From Bacteroidales bacterium (GTDB taxonomy: Bacteria > Bacteroidota > Bacteroidia > Bacteroidales > UBA932), in assembly GCA_017529425.1 (NCBI GenBank), contig JAFXNQ010000017.1:1-64000 (forward strand): 64,000 bases of DNA, given 5' to 3'. The notes under the pieces are model-generated. The model searched no databases, was not told the DNA's origin, and saw nothing but the letters and a program-made list of their open reading frames with translations. Every line of letters starts with the position of its first letter. Within the stretch, counting starts at the first letter, position 1. This document shows, piece after piece, positions 18,207 through 26,824 of the stretch. Made by a program: the position numbers and the translations under genes.

Positions 18207-18818
18207 ATGAATTGGGCTTATATCCGCGTGAGTACGGCGGAACAATCGTACTCCAGCCAGAAATACGAAATACAGAACTGGGCAAGTAATCAATCTGTAA
18301 GAATTGACCGGTGGGTAAACGAATCGGTATCGGGTACGATTGTGCCGGAACACAGAAAACTCGGCAGGATAATCAGAAGCCTGAAGCGCGATGATTTGCT
18401 CATTTGCACGGAGATATCGCGGCTTGGCCGCAATATGCTGATGATTATGTCCATTTTGAACGACTGTGCCCAGCGCGGTGTGCGCATCTACACAATCAAA
18501 GACAATTTCAAGCTTGACAACGATTTGAATTCAAAAATCATTGCCTTTGCCTTTGCTCTGGCGGCTGAGATAGAGAGGAATCTGATCTCACAGCGCACAA
18601 AAGAGGCATTGGCAGAACTGAAGGAGGCGGGGGTAAAGTTGGGGCGCCCAGTCGGCAGCTACAAATCTAAAACAGTGGTATTAAATGATTTAGCCCAAAT
18701 AACAACTCTTAAGGCAATGGGGACACCGTATTCAGAGATAGCAAAAATATATGGAATACACAGAAACACCCTTGTAAATTATCTGAAATCAGCTGATTGC
18801 TATCGGCAAAAAGATTAA
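18207..18818 (+). CDS. Mpi-family serine site-specific DNA invertase
   Basis: A 203-residue recombinase. The resolvase/invertase catalytic domain (about 1-140) has the nucleophile Ser9 in AYIRVSTAEQSY, then WVNESVSGT, DDLLICTEISRLGRNML and AAEIERNLISQRTKEAL. The hinge KLGRPVGSYKSK leads to a Hin-type helix-turn-helix near 170-197 (PYSEIAKIYGIHRNTLVNYLKS). Length and motifs fit the Bacteroides Mpi (multiple promoter invertase) group rather than the large serine integrases. It lies between and inside the two inverted repeats, so it most likely inverts its own segment; action on distant sites is also possible. The ATG abuts the left repeat, so its promoter must lie in the repeat or the outer flank and would change on inversion. 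Confidence 0.93.
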   Translation: MNWAYIRVSTAEQSYSSQKYEIQNWASNQSVRIDRWVNESVSGTIVPEHRKLGRIIRSLKRDDLLICTEISRLGRNMLMIMSILNDCAQRGVRIYTIKDNFKLDNDLNSKIIAFAFALAAEIERNLISQRTKEALAELKEAGVKLGRPVGSYKSKTVVLNDLAQITTLKAMGTPYSEIAKIYGIHRNTLVNYLKSADCYRQKD

Positions 18819-18933
18819 AAAGATTATTTTGGTTTTAAAAATTAACCGCTGTGTCTATTTGTGGTTACAAAGTGTAAGCTGCTTTCCAAAAAATGTGTCA
18901 GATTTTTAAAAAAAGTCGGCAAGGATTTGCTTA

Positions 18934-18955
18934 TAATCAAGCAGTCACTTGATTA
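18934..18955. repeat. perfect dyad inside the invertible segment
   Basis: TAATCAAG and its exact complement CTTGATTA are separated by the six bases CAGTCA. It lies 115 bases after the invertase stop and 66 bases before the right repeat. A wider, weaker pairing surrounds it (GTCGGC near 18915 with GCCGAC near 18981). There is no T-run, so a terminator is unlikely. An operator or accessory-protein site is possible. Confidence 0.5.
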
Positions 18956-19021
18956 CAAATTTGGATATATGAAAAAAAATGCCGACCTTGCGCGGTGTTT
19001 TTTGCATAAAACTATCCATAC

Positions 19022-19050
19022 GTTACAAAAAAATGCTCGTTTTAATTAAC
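19022..19050 (-). repeat. right inverted repeat of the invertible segment
   Basis: Reverse-complement partner of 18178-18206. On the plus strand it begins GTTAC, seven A, TGCTCGTTT and ends TTAAC; 19022-19042 is the perfect 21-bp core. It ends 51 bases before the right SusC start codon. Confidence 0.9.
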
Positions 19051-19101
19051 ACGTAAAACTACTATTCAACCAATTATAGTTTACCAAAAAAGTATCAGCT
19101 T

Positions 19102-22100
19102 ATGAAAAAAGTAAAACTTTTTCTGACTGCGATTGTACTGACTGCAGCGACTCTGATCGCTTCGGCACAGGCTCAAAGAGTATCCGGTGTGGTGAAAGAC
19201 CGCAGCGGTGAGCCGGTTGCCGGTGCTTCGGTTGTTGTTGACGGTACCTCTATCGGAGTCATCACGGGAGCTGACGGTACTTTCACTATCAGTGCAAAGC
19301 CCGGCCAGACACTCTCGTTCTTGTTTTATGGTATGAAGCCCCAGAAAGTGCAAGTGACTTCTACCAAGATGGATGTTACAATGGAAGAAGACCTGATGCT
19401 TCTGGACGAGTCCGTTGTTACGGCTGTCGGCATTCAGCGTTCCGAGCGCTCCCTGGGTTACTCAGTGACCAAGGTTGACGCAGGTGAAGCTATTCACCGT
19501 GCCGAGCCCGACCTTATCCGTTCACTGGACGGTAAGATTCCCGGCGTTCAGATCAGCGCTCCGTCAGGTGACGCCGGCGGTGCAACCCGTATGACTATCC
19601 GTGGTAACTCCTCATTCCTCGGCAACAACCAGCCGCTCTATGTCGTGGATGGTGTTCCCTACAGTAACAACGGTACCAGCGCCAGTGGCCGTGCAAGCGG
19701 TATCGGCGGTGCATACGGTTCAGGTATCGCTACCCTCGACCCCAACGACATCGAGTCGATGAGCGTCCTCAAGGGTGCGGCAGCCGCAGCGCTTTACGGT
19801 TCCCGTGCAGCAAACGGCGTCGTGCTGATTACCACCAAATCTGGTGCAAAAGACATCAAGGGTGCAAAATCTACCCACGTTACCTATAATGGTTCCCTCG
19901 CACTTGAAACCATTGCGTCCCTGCCTGTTTACCAGAACAGCTACGGCCAGGGTTCCAACTTCCAGCCCGGCGGTGCCAACGGTTCTTGGGGTGCCTCTTT
20001 TGACAAAGTCAAGGAGATTCCCATGTATTCCGCTATCGCGGCTGAGTATCCCGACCTTGCAGAGCAGCTCTATCCCGGCAAGAATGGTATGATTCCTTAT
20101 CAGGCATATCCGAACAATGTCAAGGATCTGTTCCGCACCGGCATCATCTGGGATCACTCGTTGAACGTTCAGTCCATCAACGAGAAGGGGCATTTCAACG
20201 TAACCGGTTCCTACACTTCTCAGGACAGTTACATTCCCGGTTCGGAATTTGACCGTTATGCATTCTCTATCGGTGGTTCGCAGCAGGTTAGCAAGAGACT
20301 CCGCATCGGCGGCAACTTGGCTTTCACCTATACCGACCAGCAGTCTCCTATCTACGGTAACAACCAGTCCAGCAACGAGCTCGGCGGTATGAACTCCCTC
20401 GCACGCGCATTCATTATGCCTCGTAGCTGGGATATCCAGAACTACCCTTATAAGACTCAGGACGGTTCCAACCTCCTGTTCCAGCTCTCTTCCCAGGCAA
20501 ACAACCCTTACTGGGCTTGGGAAAACGATAAGATCAACTCCGTCCAGAAACGTATTGTAGCTAACTTCAATGCTACTTTCTCTTTCACAGACTGGTTGAG
20601 TGCAGATTATACTCTCGGTTTCAACGATTATTCCCTCGCTCGTAAGACCATCGTGAACCTCGGTTCCCGCGGTTATGCAGGTAAGGGTTACATAGCAAAC
20701 GGTAATTCCGACAACTCTGTGCTTGAGTCCACCCTGTTGCTCACCGCAAATAAAGACTTTGGTAAGTTTAACCTGCGTGCAACTCTGGGTCATAACTACA
20801 ACCAGGATCTCTACACCTCATTCTCTGCAAACGGCCCTGAAATCATCAACCCCGGCATCTATGACATTGGCAACACCAAGTCCCAGACTGCAAGCGAGAG
20901 TTATTCCAAGAGCCGCAAGTGGGGTGTATTTGCAGATATCCTCCTCAGCTACGACAACTGGGCATTCTTGAACCTCTCCGGCCGTAACGACGTTTCTTCT
21001 ACTCTGCCCAAGGCAAACCGCAGCTTCTTCTATCCCGCGGTTTCCGGTTCCATTGTCTTCACCGAGGCACTCGGCATCCAGAGCGACGCTTTGAGCTTTG
21101 GTAAGATACGCGCCAGCTGGGCAAAGGTTGGTAACGACGCTTCTCCTTATTATAATAATGGTACCTACGTCATCGGCAACCCTTATATGAGTCAAGCCAT
21201 GATGGAGCTTCCGACCACACTCTACGACCCCAACCTCAAGCCCGAGTTTACATCTGAGTTTGAGACCGGTCTCGAGTTGAAGTTCTTCGACGGCCGTATC
21301 GCTTTCGACGGTACCTACTACAACCGTGTATCCGACAATCAGATTGGTGCTAAGTCATCTCCTGCTTCTACCGGTTACAGCAGCTATGTTACCAACTTCG
21401 GTTCCATCCGCAACGCCGGTTTCGAACTTGGCTTGGATGTTTACCCGATCATGACCAATGACTTCAGTTGGAGCATTTACACCACCTTCACCCGCAACCG
21501 CTCCGAGGTTCTCTCTCTGGCAGAGGGCGTTGACAAGATTTACCTCGGTGGTGACTTCTCATCTCCCCGCCCCGTGCTGATGGTGGGCCAGCCTTACGGT
21601 GTTATCGAAGGTGAGCGCATTGCACGCGACGAAAATGGCAACTGGCTTGTGGATCCCGCTTCCGGTATGTACATCAACGACACCGAAGTCGGCATCATCG
21701 GCGACCCGAACCCCGATTTCAAGACCACAATGACCAACACTCTCCGCTACAAGGGTCTCTCCTTCAGCTTCATGTTTGACTTCCAGAAGGGTGGCTGCGT
21801 ATACAGCTCCTACCTGACCGACCTGCTGGGTCGTGGTGTCACCAAAGATACTGAAGACCGTCTTGGAGCACGCATCCTCCCTGGTGTTTACGGTGACAAG
21901 AATACCCTCGAGGCTTATAAGGATGCTAACGGCAATCCTATCCCCAACACAACTACCCTCAGCGAGTCTGACTTGTGGTTCTCCGACGGTGGTACCCTCT
22001 CGTCATTCGCTATCAACTCTGCTGACGAAGTTGCAGTTTATGACGCAACCGTTCTCCGTCTGCGTGAGGTTAACCTCAGCTACCAGCTTCCTAAGAAGTG

Positions 22101-22299
22101 GATGCAGGCTATCCGTCTGCAGGGCGCAGAAATCGGCATCGTCGGCCGTAACCTCTGGTATTGGGCACCTAACGTTCCCAAGTATTCCAACTACGATCCT
22201 ACCATCAACACATTCGGTGAGACCAACGTTCAGGGTATAGACTATACCTCGGCTCCTTCTACCCGCCGTTTCGCGTTCAACCTCAAGTTAACCTTATAA
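19102..22299 (+). CDS. SusC/RagA-like TonB-linked outer-membrane transporter, right arm
   Basis: A 1065-residue importer. The signal peptide is about 1-25 (ending ASAQAQ) and a carboxypeptidase-regulatory-like domain covers about 25-100 (GVVKDRSGEPVAGASVVVDG). The plug has RMTIRGNSSFLGNNQPLYVVDGVPY and LKGAAAAALYGSRAANGVVLITTKSG. The barrel ends in RRFAFNLKLTL. It is clearly a paralogue of the left SusC but well diverged, so a different ligand is likely. It starts 51 bases outside the right inverted repeat and is followed by its SusD 12 bases later. Its codons look biased toward GGT, CGT, AAC and CTC, suggesting strong expression. Confidence 0.94.
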   Translation: MKKVKLFLTAIVLTAATLIASAQAQRVSGVVKDRSGEPVAGASVVVDGTSIGVITGADGTFTISAKPGQTLSFLFYGMKPQKVQVTSTKMDVTMEEDLMLLDESVVTAVGIQRSERSLGYSVTKVDAGEAIHRAEPDLIRSLDGKIPGVQISAPSGDAGGATRMTIRGNSSFLGNNQPLYVVDGVPYSNNGTSASGRASGIGGAYGSGIATLDPNDIESMSVLKGAAAAALYGSRAANGVVLITTKSGAKDIKGAKSTHVTYNGSLALETIASLPVYQNSYGQGSNFQPGGANGSWGASFDKVKEIPMYSAIAAEYPDLAEQLYPGKNGMIPYQAYPNNVKDLFRTGIIWDHSLNVQSINEKGHFNVTGSYTSQDSYIPGSEFDRYAFSIGGSQQVSKRLRIGGNLAFTYTDQQSPIYGNNQSSNELGGMNSLARAFIMPRSWDIQNYPYKTQDGSNLLFQLSSQANNPYWAWENDKINSVQKRIVANFNATFSFTDWLSADYTLGFNDYSLARKTIVNLGSRGYAGKGYIANGNSDNSVLESTLLLTANKDFGKFNLRATLGHNYNQDLYTSFSANGPEIINPGIYDIGNTKSQTASESYSKSRKWGVFADILLSYDNWAFLNLSGRNDVSSTLPKANRSFFYPAVSGSIVFTEALGIQSDALSFGKIRASWAKVGNDASPYYNNGTYVIGNPYMSQAMMELPTTLYDPNLKPEFTSEFETGLELKFFDGRIAFDGTYYNRVSDNQIGAKSSPASTGYSSYVTNFGSIRNAGFELGLDVYPIMTNDFSWSIYTTFTRNRSEVLSLAEGVDKIYLGGDFSSPRPVLMVGQPYGVIEGERIARDENGNWLVDPASGMYINDTEVGIIGDPNPDFKTTMTNTLRYKGLSFSFMFDFQKGGCVYSSYLTDLLGRGVTKDTEDRLGARILPGVYGDKNTLEAYKDANGNPIPNTTTLSESDLWFSDGGTLSSFAINSADEVAVYDATVLRLREVNLSYQLPKKWMQAIRLQGAEIGIVGRNLWYWAPNVPKYSNYDPTINTFGETNVQGIDYTSAPSTRRFAFNLKLTL

Positions 22300-22311
22300 T
22301 TTGCCGACAGT

Positions 22312-23979
22312 ATGAAAAGAAAGATATTTTACGGTCTCGTTGCAATCGTGGCAGCCTTTGGCTTCACATCCTGCAATCTTGACATCAACGAAGATCCGTA
22401 TGCAGTGACAAAGCTCGATGTTGAGCAGCTCCTCACTGCGGCAGAGTACGAAGTTGGCATCAACTTCGCAGAAGGGTATTATCTCAATGCCAATTTCTCC
22501 GCTTATACCCATCACACCTCCAGCCGTGAAGTGGACAATTATTCACTGAACGCAAGCTACTCCACTCTGGGCAACACCTGGGATCAGGCATATCGTTATT
22601 CTATCAAGAACTGCGACAAGCTCATCGAGGACGGTGATGCCAATGGCAATGCTATCTATGCAGCCATCGGTCGTATTCTCCGTGCACACGTATATATGAA
22701 TCTGGTTGACCTCTGGGGTGACGTTCCCTACACCGAGGCTAACAATACAGAATTCACTGAGCCTAAGCCTGACAAGGGTGCCTTTATCTACAACGACCTC
22801 CTCAAGAGCATCAACAAAGCTATCGCTGACCTCAAAGATACCGAGGCTGAAAACAAGCTTAAACCTGGTGCAAATGACCTGTTCTACAAGGGTGACGTAA
22901 CCAAGTGGATCCACGCTGCCAACACCCTAAAGCTGAAACTTCTTGTACAGAGCCGTCTTGTAAAGGGCGAAATCGAAGGCTGGAAGAGCGAACTTGACGG
23001 CGTGCTTGCAGAGAACGCATTCCTTGCAAACGGTGAGGACCTCCAGTTCCCTCACTCTACCGCTACTACCCCCAGCGACGAGCGTAACTCCGGTTATGTA
23101 GACGAGTATCAGGGTGGACAGAAATCTGTTTGGATCAGCCCCTGGTTCTATGAGATCCTGAACGGTAAGAGCTACAACTTCAAGGATAACCCCTTCAAGG
23201 GTATCGTTGACCCCCGTGTGCCTTACTTCTATTACAATCAGGCTACTGCATCCAAGGACGCGCTCAACCCGACCGACTATCGTGACGGTGCGTTCATCTC
23301 CATCATGCTGGGCTCCAACTCCGGTTACACCTCCAATACTCAGGAGAGTGTCATGACCTGCGTAGGTATTTACCCTGTAGGTGGCAAGTATGACGATGGT
23401 AAGGGTGGCGCTATCAGCGCTAAGACCGGTACCGGTATCGCTCCTGACAAGATGCTGCAGGCATACTCAGTTCCTTTCATGAAGGCTGAGCTCGTGCTCG
23501 CAGGTGAAGCTGCCGGCGATGCACAGGCCCTTCTCGCTGAAGGTATCTCCGCTTCTCTGACCCACGTGAACACTGTTTCCAAAGCTGCAGATGCCTCCTG
23601 CCCTATGATTAGTGCAGATGCTGCAACTGAATTCATCAACAACGTTGTCTCACGCTTCGAGGCTGCGAACGCTGCCAAGAAGATGGAGATTTTGATGACT
23701 CAGAAGTGGATTGCAAACTTCTACAACCCCGTAGAGGCATACAACGATATTCGCCGTACCGGTTATCCCATCCTCTTCAAGGGTGACGATAAGAACATGG
23801 CCTATACTCCTTATGCACAGTCTGTGGAGGCTAAACCCGAGCTGACTCCGTACAACCTTGTCACCATTCTGGCTTATCCCCGCGTAATGTGGTATCCCCA
23901 GGGCGAAGTTGACGTCAACCCGAACATTTCCAACGAAGGTCGCGTTGTCAGCAGCAAAGTAGTCTTCTGGGACAAATAA
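22312..23979 (+). CDS. SusD/RagB-like outer-membrane lipoprotein, right arm
   Basis: A 555-residue substrate-binding lipoprotein with lipobox FTSC and lipidated Cys21. It has the SusD-like_2 pattern: N-terminal NLDINEDPYAVT, AHVYMNLVDLWGDVPYTEANN, and a C-terminal QKWIANFYNPVEAYNDIRRTGYP. It pairs with the right SusC (12-base gap) and is followed 13 bases later by a third surface lipoprotein, so the three form one operon. The substrate is unknown. Confidence 0.92.
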   Translation: MKRKIFYGLVAIVAAFGFTSCNLDINEDPYAVTKLDVEQLLTAAEYEVGINFAEGYYLNANFSAYTHHTSSREVDNYSLNASYSTLGNTWDQAYRYSIKNCDKLIEDGDANGNAIYAAIGRILRAHVYMNLVDLWGDVPYTEANNTEFTEPKPDKGAFIYNDLLKSINKAIADLKDTEAENKLKPGANDLFYKGDVTKWIHAANTLKLKLLVQSRLVKGEIEGWKSELDGVLAENAFLANGEDLQFPHSTATTPSDERNSGYVDEYQGGQKSVWISPWFYEILNGKSYNFKDNPFKGIVDPRVPYFYYNQATASKDALNPTDYRDGAFISIMLGSNSGYTSNTQESVMTCVGIYPVGGKYDDGKGGAISAKTGTGIAPDKMLQAYSVPFMKAELVLAGEAAGDAQALLAEGISASLTHVNTVSKAADASCPMISADAATEFINNVVSRFEAANAAKKMEILMTQKWIANFYNPVEAYNDIRRTGYPILFKGDDKNMAYTPYAQSVEAKPELTPYNLVTILAYPRVMWYPQGEVDVNPNISNEGRVVSSKVVFWDK

Positions 23980-23992
23980 TCAATAAAGACAG

Positions 23993-24928
23993 ATGAAAAT
24001 GAAACATATTAGTTTATTGGCAGTATTCTGCTGCATCATAGCCCTGACTGCTTGCGACAAGCAGAAACTTCCCTATGATCTGGAAGGGGTGGAGCGCGGT
24101 GTCATCATCAATATCTCTAAGGTGGCCGGCACAAGCACTACTCTCTCTACAGATGTGAATGCAGGGGACTATCAGGTAGAGCTCTCTGTTCCCAATTACT
24201 ATCAGGGCGACATGTCCATGTTCAAGGAGGCTCAGCTTATGGCTGTTTACACCGACGGTGAAGGCAATAAGACTCCTGCATACGTGGTTGAAGGTATTAC
24301 CGAATTCCCCGCAACGCTCAAGCTCAATATCAAGGATGTCATCAGCAAATGTGGCAAATCTTCTATTGAGATTGGTGACCGTATTGAATTTACTCCCTGC
24401 TACACTCTCAAGAGCGGTACACAGGTAGATGGTTGGTCTGAGCTCATGGGCTTCAACAATGTCCGTTTCACCTGGAAACTCGACAATGGAGCGACCCACG
24501 CATACCGCGTATCTTATACTGCATTCGCACCGTTCTACAAGGAGCACTACCAGGGTAAGGACCTTCCTCAGACCTATGGTGTCTGCGATGTTACACAAAT
24601 CACCGACCTGCCCGAAGCAAAGTGGATTCCCGCTGGTGTTACAGCTGATGACCTGGTTGGTCTTAAGATCGAAGGTGACATCTTCTTCGGTGGCGATACC
24701 TTCCTGGTTTGGATCAACACCCAGGATTTCACCCTGATTGTCCCTGATCAGGTGATTTGCCCTGGCTTCACATACGGTTCTTATGGCACTTATGATGGAT
24801 GTATGGAAGATGGTGAAGGTGAAGTTGATACCCTTAACGAGACGCTGACATTCTATATGTACTCTGTCTGGGGCCCTTATTCCTTCGGCTCTGATACAAT
24901 CACTATCGATTTCAGCGGTAATAATTAA
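23993..24928 (+). CDS. surface lipoprotein of unknown fold, third gene of the right SusCD operon
   Basis: A 311-residue lipoprotein with lipobox ALTAC and lipidated Cys21. The mature part is beta-rich and acidic, without a domain I can name. In SusCD operons the gene after susD often encodes an accessory surface binding protein, and that role is inferred here. The left arm has no equivalent, one of the asymmetries between the arms. A strong terminator follows its stop. Confidence 0.72.
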   Translation: MKMKHISLLAVFCCIIALTACDKQKLPYDLEGVERGVIINISKVAGTSTTLSTDVNAGDYQVELSVPNYYQGDMSMFKEAQLMAVYTDGEGNKTPAYVVEGITEFPATLKLNIKDVISKCGKSSIEIGDRIEFTPCYTLKSGTQVDGWSELMGFNNVRFTWKLDNGATHAYRVSYTAFAPFYKEHYQGKDLPQTYGVCDVTQITDLPEAKWIPAGVTADDLVGLKIEGDIFFGGDTFLVWINTQDFTLIVPDQVICPGFTYGSYGTYDGCMEDGEGEVDTLNETLTFYMYSVWGPYSFGSDTITIDFSGNN

Positions 24929-24948
24929 CCCTTTCTTTATAATTGTTG

Positions 24949-24985
24949 CGGCCCCTTGCCATCCGGCAGGGGGCCGTTTCATTTA
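24949..24985 (+). terminator. intrinsic terminator of the right SusCD operon
   Basis: CGGCCCCTTGCC (24949-24960) pairs with GGCAGGGGGCCG (24965-24976) with one mismatch and a 4-base loop, followed by TTTCATTTAT. It separates the SusC-SusD-lipoprotein unit from the C10/BACON genes. Confidence 0.88.
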
Positions 24986-25009
24986 TACGATTACAAAAAC
25001 AATTTTTTG

Positions 25010-25017
25010 TAACTTTG
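25010..25017 (+). promoter_or_regulatory. candidate -7 box (TAACTTTG) for the right C10/BACON operon
   Basis: TAACTTTG fits TAnnTTTG exactly and lies 19 bases before the C10 start at 25037, just after a terminator. No good -33 TTTG is seen at 19-20 bases. It suggests that the peptidase operon is transcribed independently of SusCD. Confidence 0.5.
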
Positions 25018-25036
25018 AGGCAGTAATAATATCCGG

Positions 25037-26824
25037 ATGATTAAACGTTTTATTTTATTTGTCCTGCTGCTGGCTCCGTTATACCTGGCGGCGGAGACAG
25101 TGCCGCCCGAGAGGGCAAAGCGTATGGCCGGCAATGTATTGTCGGCGCAGGGTTGCTGGTCCCGCACTTTGACGCAGGTAGCGGAGCCCGAGGTGCTCAC
25201 CAGGTCGGTGTCATCCGAGCCTGCCTATTATATATTCAAGGGCGACCGCGGCGGGTTTGTCATTACCTCCGCAGACGACAGGCTGACTCCGGTCATAGGC
25301 TGGTCTGCATCGGGCGATATCAGCGGGGATGATATCCCTGATAACCTCCGCTCGTGGCTCTGTATGTGGTCCGATGCGCTCGAACGAATCTGCAACGGCG
25401 TTCAGCTGCCCCAGGTGGGGGCCCGGCAGGAGTGGGAATCGTTCGAGATGGGCCGCATCCCTATGTATGCCGCTGAGAAACAGTACGAAACGGCCAAATG
25501 GAATCAGGAGAGTCCGTTTAACACGTATTGCCCCCAAGTGGATGGCAAGCCATGCGCGGCAGGCTGTACTGCCGTGGCAACATCCATTGTGATGCGCTAT
25601 CACGAATGGCCTCAAGCCGGTACCGGTGTGCTCCCCGAATACTATTATCAAGACGACGACGGCACGCCCCGTATGGTGCCGGCGCAGCCTTTGGGAAATG
25701 TATATAAATGGGATGCTATGCCCATGGTGCTGCATTCATACGATGATGATGAAGAGGCTAAGGAGCAGGTCGCCCGCCTGATTGCAGATGTGGGTATCGC
25801 GTTACAGTCCACTTACAATCCCGGGGGGACAGGTGCATACACCTCCGATATAGTGGATGTCCTGCCCCGTCATTTCTTCTATGATGCATCCATGGCAGAG
25901 TATTATCTGCCCTATTACACTTACGGTGAATGGACCGGGATGCTCATGGATAATCTTGATAAAGTTGGACCGCTTATCTATTCAGGCTCTTCTCCATCCG
26001 AGGGAGGCCACGCCTTTGTGGTGGACGGCTACAACACAAAGGGGCAGTTCAGCATCAACTGGGGTTGGGGCGGAAAAGGAAACGGCTTTTTTACGTTTCC
26101 TGATTTTGATGATTTTAAACTGTACAACACAGCCGTGTTGGGCATCAAAAAGGACGAGGGTGGCACTGTGAAGGATTTCCTCTATATAGACGGTAACGGG
26201 TCCGGGAGCGGTTTGACCAGCACGACAAAAGATTTTAAGGTTGGAGAGCCTTTTAGCATATCCTGTATGTATATTTACAATCTCTCCCAACACACCTTTA
26301 CAGGCCGGTTTATACTTGCCGTGGTTCATCGCGACGGCAGTCTGGGCGAGGTGATTGATGACGGGGAAGGTGAAGAAGATGATTTGTTTACCTTGGAACC
26401 GCTTAACGGGATCGGCCTGAGAAGTGATGATTGCGTACTCACAGAGGAGCCACAGATTGGGGACCGTCTCTGTATGTTTTTCCGCTCGGAAAACAATCCT
26501 GAGTTGACTTTGATCACGGGTAATAAAGAAGACGGCACACCTTATGAAATACCTATTGCGGATGCCTCTTATCTGGATGAGGTGACGTCGTTCCGTTATA
26601 CTTCCAATTCTGGCAGTTTGGTGATTACCACCAAGAAAGATGCACAGTGGAAGGTTGAAGACGCCGCGGGTACTATTTATACTGAGGGTATTGAATTTGC
26701 GAATGGTGAGCTCACCATCCAGACTAAACAGTTCCCGTACGGGTCATATTTCATCACCCTTTCTAAAGGGGATAACGACAGAATGTCGGTAGAGTTCGTA
26801 TTTGGTTCAAAGGAGGTTCTATGA
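25037..26824 (+). CDS. C10 family (streptopain-like) cysteine peptidase, right arm 1
   Basis: A secreted 595-residue protease closely similar to the left-arm enzyme (MIKRFILFVLLLAPLYLAAE at the start; PAYYIFKGDRGGFVITSADDR in the Spi-like propeptide). The catalytic Cys177 lies in AAGCTAVATSIVMRYH and His325 in GGHAFVVDGY, followed by NWGWGG. The C-terminal module ends VEFVFGSKEVL. Its stop overlaps the start of the BACON lipoprotein gene by 4 bases (ATGA), which indicates coupled translation. Protein degradation outside the cell is the family role; the target is unknown. Confidence 0.93.
   Translation: MIKRFILFVLLLAPLYLAAETVPPERAKRMAGNVLSAQGCWSRTLTQVAEPEVLTRSVSSEPAYYIFKGDRGGFVITSADDRLTPVIGWSASGDISGDDIPDNLRSWLCMWSDALERICNGVQLPQVGARQEWESFEMGRIPMYAAEKQYETAKWNQESPFNTYCPQVDGKPCAAGCTAVATSIVMRYHEWPQAGTGVLPEYYYQDDDGTPRMVPAQPLGNVYKWDAMPMVLHSYDDDEEAKEQVARLIADVGIALQSTYNPGGTGAYTSDIVDVLPRHFFYDASMAEYYLPYYTYGEWTGMLMDNLDKVGPLIYSGSSPSEGGHAFVVDGYNTKGQFSINWGWGGKGNGFFTFPDFDDFKLYNTAVLGIKKDEGGTVKDFLYIDGNGSGSGLTSTTKDFKVGEPFSISCMYIYNLSQHTFTGRFILAVVHRDGSLGEVIDDGEGEEDDLFTLEPLNGIGLRSDDCVLTEEPQIGDRLCMFFRSENNPELTLITGNKEDGTPYEIPIADASYLDEVTSFRYTSNSGSLVITTKKDAQWKVEDAAGTIYTEGIEFANGELTIQTKQFPYGSYFITLSKGDNDRMSVEFVFGSKEVL

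Larger units (their letters stand above)
18178..19050. other. predicted invertible DNA segment (phase switch between two SusCD operons)
   Basis: Two 29-bp inverted repeats (27 of 29 identical) bound 815 bp that hold only the invertase gene and about 200 bases of downstream DNA. Recombination between the repeats would invert the segment without breaking any gene. The outward flanks are two divergent SusC genes with similar leaders (CCAAT..TAT.GTTTA.CC, then A-rich sequence before each ATG). The Salmonella Hin switch has the same plan, with the recombinase inside the segment it flips, and Mpi-type invertases flip promoters in Bacteroides. No exact TAnnTTTG promoter pointing out of the segment was found, so which operon is on in this orientation is not decided. 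Confidence 0.8.

Noticed and set aside
18147..18353. Longer N-terminus of the left SusC protein reaching into the invertase gene
   Set aside because: The extension lacks a signal peptide at its start and overlaps the invertase gene and a recombination site on the other strand; the signal peptide begins at the ATG at 18146.
18207..18818. The serine recombinase as part of an integrative element or transposon
   Set aside because: It is of small invertase size (203 residues), with no cargo, no target duplication and no transfer genes nearby; the inverted repeats fit inversion.
19001..19031. TTTG plus TACAAAAA as the outward promoter of the invertible segment
   Set aside because: The spacing is right (19 bases), but the -7 box lacks the TTTG half; too weak to list as a feature.
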